DNA of 64,000 nucleotides, from NCBI RefSeq assembly GCF_001613405.1, contig NZ_BDCH01000015.1, forward strand, positions 186,001-250,000, read 5' to 3'. Origin of the DNA: Nocardia crassostreae. Its GTDB lineage: Bacteria; Actinomycetota; Actinomycetes; Mycobacteriales; Mycobacteriaceae. Every line of letters starts with the position of its first letter. Position 1 is the first letter of the stretch. A model generated the notes under the pieces. The model saw only the letters and a program-made list of their open reading frames with translations, had not been told where the DNA came from and searched no databases. Made by a program: the position numbers and the translations under genes. Below, piece by piece: positions 60,016-64,000 of the stretch.

Positions 60016-61600
60016 GGATGGTGGCCCCACGATGCACGGTGCGCAGGCAGCGCGGGAGGGTGGCCTCCGGGGTCAGCGGCGGAAGGCCGGGGAGGCGCGA
60101 GCGGGGGTCGGTGGACCCGCGCTGGACGGTGTCGGCGGCGGCCGCGACGACGAGGGTGTCGGCCTCCCAGACGGCGTAGGTGGCGGGTGCGCCGGGGACG
60201 AGGGTGCCGGTCACACCGTCGCGCAGCCCGCCCGCGCGCCAGGCGCCACGGGTGGCGGCGGTGAAGGCGGCGCGGGGGGAGATCTGATGGCCCGGGGTGC
60301 GATGGTTGGCGGCGGCGCGCACGGCTTCCCAAGGGTCGAGGGGGGTGACCGGGGCGTCGGAGCCGATGGCCAGGGAGACCCCGGCCGCGGCGAGCGCGGC
60401 GAAGGGGTTGAGAGTGGCGGCGCGGTCGGGGCCCAGGCGGGTGGCGTACATGCCGTCCGAGCCGCCCCAGGTGGCGTCGAAACCGGGTTGGACGCTGGCG
60501 ATCACGCCCCATGCGGCGAGTTTGGCGATCTGGTCGGCATCGACCATTTCGGCGTGTTCGAGGCGGTGGCCGCGGGCGGCGAAGGCCGGACCGCCGACCT
60601 CGGCGACGACGCGTTCGAAGCCGGTGACGACCGCGTCCATGGCGGCGTCGCCGATGACGTGGAAGCCGGTCTGAATGCCCGCTTCGGTGCAGGCGAGGAC
60701 GTGGGCGGCGACGGTGTCGGCATCGATATAGGAATTGCCGGTGGTGTCGCGGTCGGCGTAGGGCGCGCGCAGCCAGGCGGTGCGCGAGCCGATGGAGCCG
60801 TCCACGAACAGGTCGCCGCCGAGGGCGTGCACGCCGAGTTCCTTCACCAGGCCGCGGGCCTCGTCGGCGGTGCGCACCGCCTGACCCCAGTAGGCGCGCA
60901 CCTCCACGCCGTGGGAGAACTCCAGCAGCTCACGCACATCGGTCTCGCCGGAGATCTCCGGGCCCGCGCATTCGTGCACGGCGGCAATGCCGTTCGCGGC
61001 CGCGTGATCGAGAGCGGCCTGCCGCGCCCGCTCCCGCTGGGTGAAATCCAAGGCCCCCAGGGCCGCCGCCCGCACCCGGTGATGCGCCTCGGCCCGCACC
61101 GGTTCGCCGCGCGTGAAGCCGTGTGCCGCCGTGATTCCCGGCACGGCGTCCAGCAGAGGGGTGGACACCACCGCCGAATGCGCGTCCACGCGAGCCAGAT
61201 ACACAATCCGCCCGGGCGCGGCGGCATCGATCTCCGCGAGCGTCGGCGAGCGTCCCTCCGGCCAGGCGGTCTCGTCCCAGCCGTCGCCCAGAATCGCGCC
61301 GTCCGGCTGCTTCGCCGCGTGCGCGCGCAGCATCTCCAGGCACTCCCCCAGTGAACGAGCCTGCGCCAGATCGAGTCCGGTGAGTTTCAACCCCAGCGCG
61401 GTGACGTGCACGTGCGGATCCACGAAGGCCGGTGCGACGAAGGCCCCGTTCAAGTCGATGACTTCCGCGTCCGGATGCAGTGCCCGTCCCGGTCGCTCCA
61501 ACCCGACCCACACCACGGTCCCGTCGGTCACCGCCATGGCAGTGGCATCGGGGTTACTCGAACTGTAGATACGGCCGCCGACCAGCAACTGGGTACTCAC
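60005..61600 (-). CDS. YtcJ-like amidohydrolase
   Basis: A metal-dependent amidohydrolase of 531 residues from GTG 61600 (VSTQLLVGGRIY); the open frame extends 13 residues further. The TIM-barrel zinc-site motif HVHVTALGLKLTG follows VAPAFVDP, with later DGSIGSRTAWL, HVIGDAAMD, and HRLEHAEMVD carrying further metal ligands and the SDAPVTPLDP catalytic Asp. The family, typified by YtcJ, hydrolyses exocyclic amide or N-substituted substrates; the natural substrate is unknown. It is the first gene of a pair with lnt. Confidence 0.87.
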   Translation of the reverse strand: MSTQLLVGGRIYSSSNPDATAMAVTDGTVVWVGLERPGRALHPDAEVIDLNGAFVAPAFVDPHVHVTALGLKLTGLDLAQARSLGECLEMLRAHAAKQPDGAILGDGWDETAWPEGRSPTLAEIDAAAPGRIVYLARVDAHSAVVSTPLLDAVPGITAAHGFTRGEPVRAEAHHRVRAAALGALDFTQRERARQAALDHAAANGIAAVHECAGPEISGETDVRELLEFSHGVEVRAYWGQAVRTADEARGLVKELGVHALGGDLFVDGSIGSRTAWLRAPYADRDTTGNSYIDADTVAAHVLACTEAGIQTGFHVIGDAAMDAVVTGFERVVAEVGGPAFAARGHRLEHAEMVDADQIAKLAAWGVIASVQPGFDATWGGSDGMYATRLGPDRAATLNPFAALAAAGVSLAIGSDAPVTPLDPWEAVRAAANHRTPGHQISPRAAFTAATRGAWRAGGLRDGVTGTLVPGAPATYAVWEADTLVVAAAADTVQRGSTDPRSRLPGLPPLTPEATLPRCLRTVHRGATIHEA

Positions 61601-61654
61601 GGCAACCCAGTCTGCCTGACGGCACTCTCCGGGACACATTCACACTGGCGAGAG

Positions 61655-61704
61655 AACTCTGTACTTTGTACTCTAATTGCCATTGGCGTACAGAGTACAG
61701 AGTT
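61655..61704. promoter_or_regulatory. Large inverted repeat of tandem GTACAGA units before the ABC genes
   Basis: Two 17-base arms, AACTCTGTACTTTGTAC (61655-61671) and GTACAGAGTACAGAGTT (61688-61704), are complementary except for one base, with a 16-base spacer. The right arm is itself a tandem of GTACAGA. It lies 11 bases upstream of the ABC ATPase ATG and about 55 bases from the divergent amidohydrolase start, so it should be a regulator site for one or both. Confidence 0.75.
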
Positions 61705-61715
61705 TGGAGTCGGGG

Positions 61716-62673
61716 ATGACCAGCGTGATCAGGTGCGAGCAGGTGCGGAAGCGGTACGGCGAGACCGCGGCCTTGGACGGGTTCGACCTCGAGGTTCCCG
61801 AGGGGATGGTGTACGGGCTGCTGGGCCCGAACGGGGCGGGGAAGACCACGGCCGTGCGGGTACTCGCGACGCTGGCGCGGCCGGATTCCGGGCGGGTGGA
61901 AGTGGCCGGGTTCGACGCGATCACCGAGGCCGCGCGGGTGCGGGGGCGGATCGGGCTGGTGGGGCAGCACGCGGCATTGGACGAGGTGCTGTCGGGACGG
62001 CAGAACCTGGAGATGTTCGGACGGCCGCGTCACCTCGGGGCCGCGGGGGCGGGCCGGGGAACTCCTGGACTGGTTCGGGCTGGCCGATACCGGGGACAAG
62101 CCCGTGAAGCAGTACTCCGGCGGCATGCGGCGGCGGCTCGACCTGGCGGCGAGTTTCCTTGTGGCTCCTGCGGTTCTGTTCCTGGACGAGCCGACGACCG
62201 GGCTGGATCCGCACAATCGCAATCAGGTGTGGCAGGCGGTGCGCAATCTCGTCGCCACGGGCACGACGGTGCTGCTGACCACGCAATATCTGGAGGAGGC
62301 CGATCAGCTCGCGGCGCGGATCTCGGTCATGAACCACGGGCGGGTGATCGCGACGGGCAGTCCGGCACAACTGAAATCGCGGATGGGCGGGGACCGCATC
62401 GACCTCGTGACCCACGATGCCGCCGATCTGGGCGCGGCCACTTCCCTACTGCGCGAACACCTTCGCGGCGAGCCGGTGGTCGATCTCGCGGCCCGGCGGG
62501 TCAGCGCGGCGGTCGACGATCCGGTGACCGCGCTGGCCGATATCGCCTACGCGCTGCGGGATGCCCGGATTCCCGTCGAGGACATCGCCTTGCGCAGACC
62601 GACGCTCGACGAGGTCTTCCTGCATCTGACCGGCGCATCGACCGAGACCATTGCCGAGGAGGCCCACGCATGA
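61716..62673 (+). pseudogene. DrrA-type ABC transporter ATPase, frameshifted
   Basis: An ATPase of the daunorubicin-resistance type. The ATG at 61716 gives MTSVIRCEQVRKRYGETAAL and Walker [15 protein letters not shown]. After FGRPRHLGAAGAG the frame fails at about 62055-62059, where GGCCGGGGAAC has one G too many. One frame over, the remainder is intact: ELLDWFGLADTGDKPVKQ, signature YSGGMRRRLDLAASF, Walker [28 protein letters not shown] and a C-terminal domain to 62673. A peptide from an internal start (GTG 62104) would lack Walker A. It overlaps the permease ATG by 4 bases. Confidence 0.85.
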
Positions 62674-63509
62674 TCGCCACCGCCACCATCGATTCCGCAG
62701 TACCGTCCCGCTCGCGCCGCGCAGCGTGGGCCGCCTACGACGCGCTCACCATCGCGGGACGCGAGTTCGCGCACTGGCGGCGGCAACCGGGCGTCGTCAT
62801 CGCCAACACGCTGCTCTTCCCGATCATGATCGTGCTCATGTTCGGGTATCTGCTCGGCGGCGCCATGACGGTCCCCGGCGGCGGTGATTACCGAGAGTTC
62901 CTGCTGCCCGGCATGTTCGCCATGACCATGGTCTTCGGCATCGGCACCACCATGGTCGCGGTGAGCTCCGATGCCGCCCGCGGCATTACCGACCGCTTCC
63001 GCTCCATGCCGATGGCCGCATCGGCGGTCCTGGCGGGCCGGGCCATCGCCGATATGCTCACCGCCGCCATCACATTGCTCGTGCTCATCGGCTGCGGCCT
63101 GGCCGTCGGCTGGCAGCCGCACCGCGGCTCGGGACCGGCCCTCGCGGCGGTGGGCCTGCTCCTACTGCTCCGCTTCGCCTTCCTGTGGATCGGCGTCTAC
63201 CTCGGCCTGCTCACCTATTCGAACCCCGAAGCGGTCACCGCCGTGCGCACCTTCGAATTTCCGCTCGGCTTCCTCGCCAACCCGTTCGTCGCCACCGCCA
63301 CCATGCCGCTCTGGCTCGGCGCCATCGCGGCCTGGAATCGTTTGTCGGCCACGGTCACCGCCACCCGCGAACTGTTCGGCAACCCCACCGGCGAGGACCC
63401 GTCCTGGATCGCCGAGCACGCACTGCTCATGGCCGTCGTCTGGCCCCTGCTGCTGATCGCGATCTTCCTGCCGCTGTCCGTGCACCGCTACCGCCGCCTC
63501 GCCGACTAG
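62670..63509 (+). CDS. ABC-2 type exporter permease (DrrB-like)
   Basis: A 279-residue membrane protein with six helices. An ABC-2 signature is seen in GVVIANTLLFPIMIVLMFGYLLGGA and GGGDYREFLLPGMFAMTMVFG, with FRSMPMAASAVLAGRAIADML the coupling region. It is the partner of the preceding ATPase (ATGA overlap). The substrate is unknown, presumably a lipid or hydrophobic drug. The C-terminal AAWNRLSATVTATRELFGNPTG loop matches the same region in the NRPS-linked permease, so the two are paralogues. Confidence 0.9.
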   Translation: MIATATIDSAVPSRSRRAAWAAYDALTIAGREFAHWRRQPGVVIANTLLFPIMIVLMFGYLLGGAMTVPGGGDYREFLLPGMFAMTMVFGIGTTMVAVSSDAARGITDRFRSMPMAASAVLAGRAIADMLTAAITLLVLIGCGLAVGWQPHRGSGPALAAVGLLLLLRFAFLWIGVYLGLLTYSNPEAVTAVRTFEFPLGFLANPFVATATMPLWLGAIAAWNRLSATVTATRELFGNPTGEDPSWIAEHALLMAVVWPLLLIAIFLPLSVHRYRRLAD

Positions 63510-63514
63510 CCGAA

Positions 63515-63557
63515 CGCCGAGGGACCGGGCACCTGCGCGGTGCCCGGCCCCTCGGCG
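63515..63557. terminator. Bidirectional terminator between the ABC permease and fxsA
   Basis: A 19-bp stem with one mismatch (CGCCGAGGGACCGGGCACC against its near-complement) and a 5-base loop sits between convergent stops. It has no T-run. Confidence 0.75.
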
Positions 63558-63578
63558 TCGAAAGAACTTACGCCGGAA

Positions 63579-64000
63579 TCACTTCGGGTCGATCATGCGA
63601 TGGGCGGTGCCCTGGCCGTCGTCGTAGTACTCCGTCACGACGGTGGCGTCGATGATGTCGCCGTCCGGGTCGATGACGGCAGTGCGGGCGCCGAAGGGGC
63701 CCACGGCGGTAGCCACGCGGTTGAGGCGGCGGGCCGCGAAGGCGGCGACGGCCGGGCGCAGCAGGAAGCGGGTGGGCGGAGCCAGGGCCAGCAGGCCCAG
63801 GGACGAGGTGAGCAGGCCCGGGACGAACATGAGGACCGCGCCGATGGTCACCAACGCGCCGTCGGCGACGTCGGTGGTCGGTTCGATCTCGCCGCGGGCC
63901 GCCTTGCGGAAGCCTTCGAAGACGCGACGACCCTGCGACCGCACCAGCATCAGTCCGGCGGCCGAGCCCGCGATGAGCAGCAGAATGGTCGGGAAGACGC
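63579..64000 (-). CDS. fxsA: FxsA-family membrane protein, N-terminus outside the window
   Basis: This small cytoplasmic-membrane protein family is named after E. coli FxsA, which counters phage T7 exclusion when overproduced. The visible C-terminal 140 residues run off the right edge. They contain a helix (VFPTILLLIAGSAAGLMLV), then RSQGRRVFEGFRKAARGEIEP, then a second helix pair with the family signature DGALVTIGAVLMFVPGLLTSSLGLLALAPPTR. The tail is variable and acidic. It is convergent with the ABC genes. Confidence 0.88.
   Translation of the reverse strand, partial: VFPTILLLIAGSAAGLMLVRSQGRRVFEGFRKAARGEIEPTTDVADGALVTIGAVLMFVPGLLTSSLGLLALAPPTRFLLRPAVAAFAARRLNRVATAVGPFGARTAVIDPDGDIIDATVVTEYYDDGQGTAHRMIDPK

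Overview
The window comes from a high-GC actinobacterium of the Mycobacteriales, most probably Nocardia or a close relative. The clues are a 14-subunit nuoA-N operon with ATGA/GTGA start-stop overlaps, an RbpA RNA-polymerase-binding protein, F420-type luciferase-like and Lnt/FxsA genes of mycobacterial style, and many GTG/TTG starts. The genus is inferred from the look of the proteins; no database search was possible.

Layout. (1) 1-15.6 kb, + strand: respiratory complex I, nuoA (cut by the window edge) to nuoN, ending in a strong terminator. nuoH and nuoI are one fused reading frame, nuoJ is frameshifted near its C-terminus, and nuoM has an in-frame TGA. (2) 15.7-24 kb: a ProC-like reductase, a CocE/NonD-type hydrolase, a sugar O-acetyltransferase, an F420-type luciferase-like oxidoreductase with an N-terminal frameshift, a DUF4173-like membrane protein, and a two-component system. 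(3) 24-29.1 kb: a membrane protein and a TetR regulator divergent around a perfect inverted-repeat operator, a PhyH-like dioxygenase, a probable copper module (His-rich membrane protein, PCu(A)C lipoprotein, Tat-exported DyP peroxidase), and YnfA. (4) 29.1-36.7 kb: a TetR/MFS efflux pair with an SGNH hydrolase, a small membrane protein, a GT9 glycosyltransferase, ArsR, an M23 peptidase, a multi-pass membrane protein, a small zinc-finger-like protein, and RbpA. (5) 36.8-42.4 kb: a possible conflict/defence locus made of a TIR-nSTAND-TM-WD40 protein (broken by a TAG and a frameshift), a membrane-anchored NHL propeller (in-frame TAG) and a DUF4231/SLATT-type membrane protein. (6) 42.4-58 kb, - strand: a four-module NRPS, C-A-T x4 then TE, split by an in-frame TAG and followed by a DrrA/DrrB-type ABC exporter. 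Its first module looks like EntF, with a serine-type A-domain pocket. (7) 58-64 kb: Lnt, a YtcJ-type amidohydrolase, a second ABC-2 transporter pair (ATPase frameshifted) behind a repeated palindromic operator, and FxsA cut by the window edge.

The most striking property of the whole window is the number of otherwise well-conserved reading frames broken by one lesion each: three in-frame TAGs, one in-frame TGA, and five indels. They fall in housekeeping, defence-like and biosynthetic genes alike. Either the assembly has residual errors or the strain is losing these functions; raw reads would decide. I saw no tRNA, rRNA, CRISPR array, transposase or origin. Other gaps over about 150 bases (18393-18560, 26191-26289, 36178-36364, 32265-32501, 33836-34018) hold only promoter-like or unassigned sequence.
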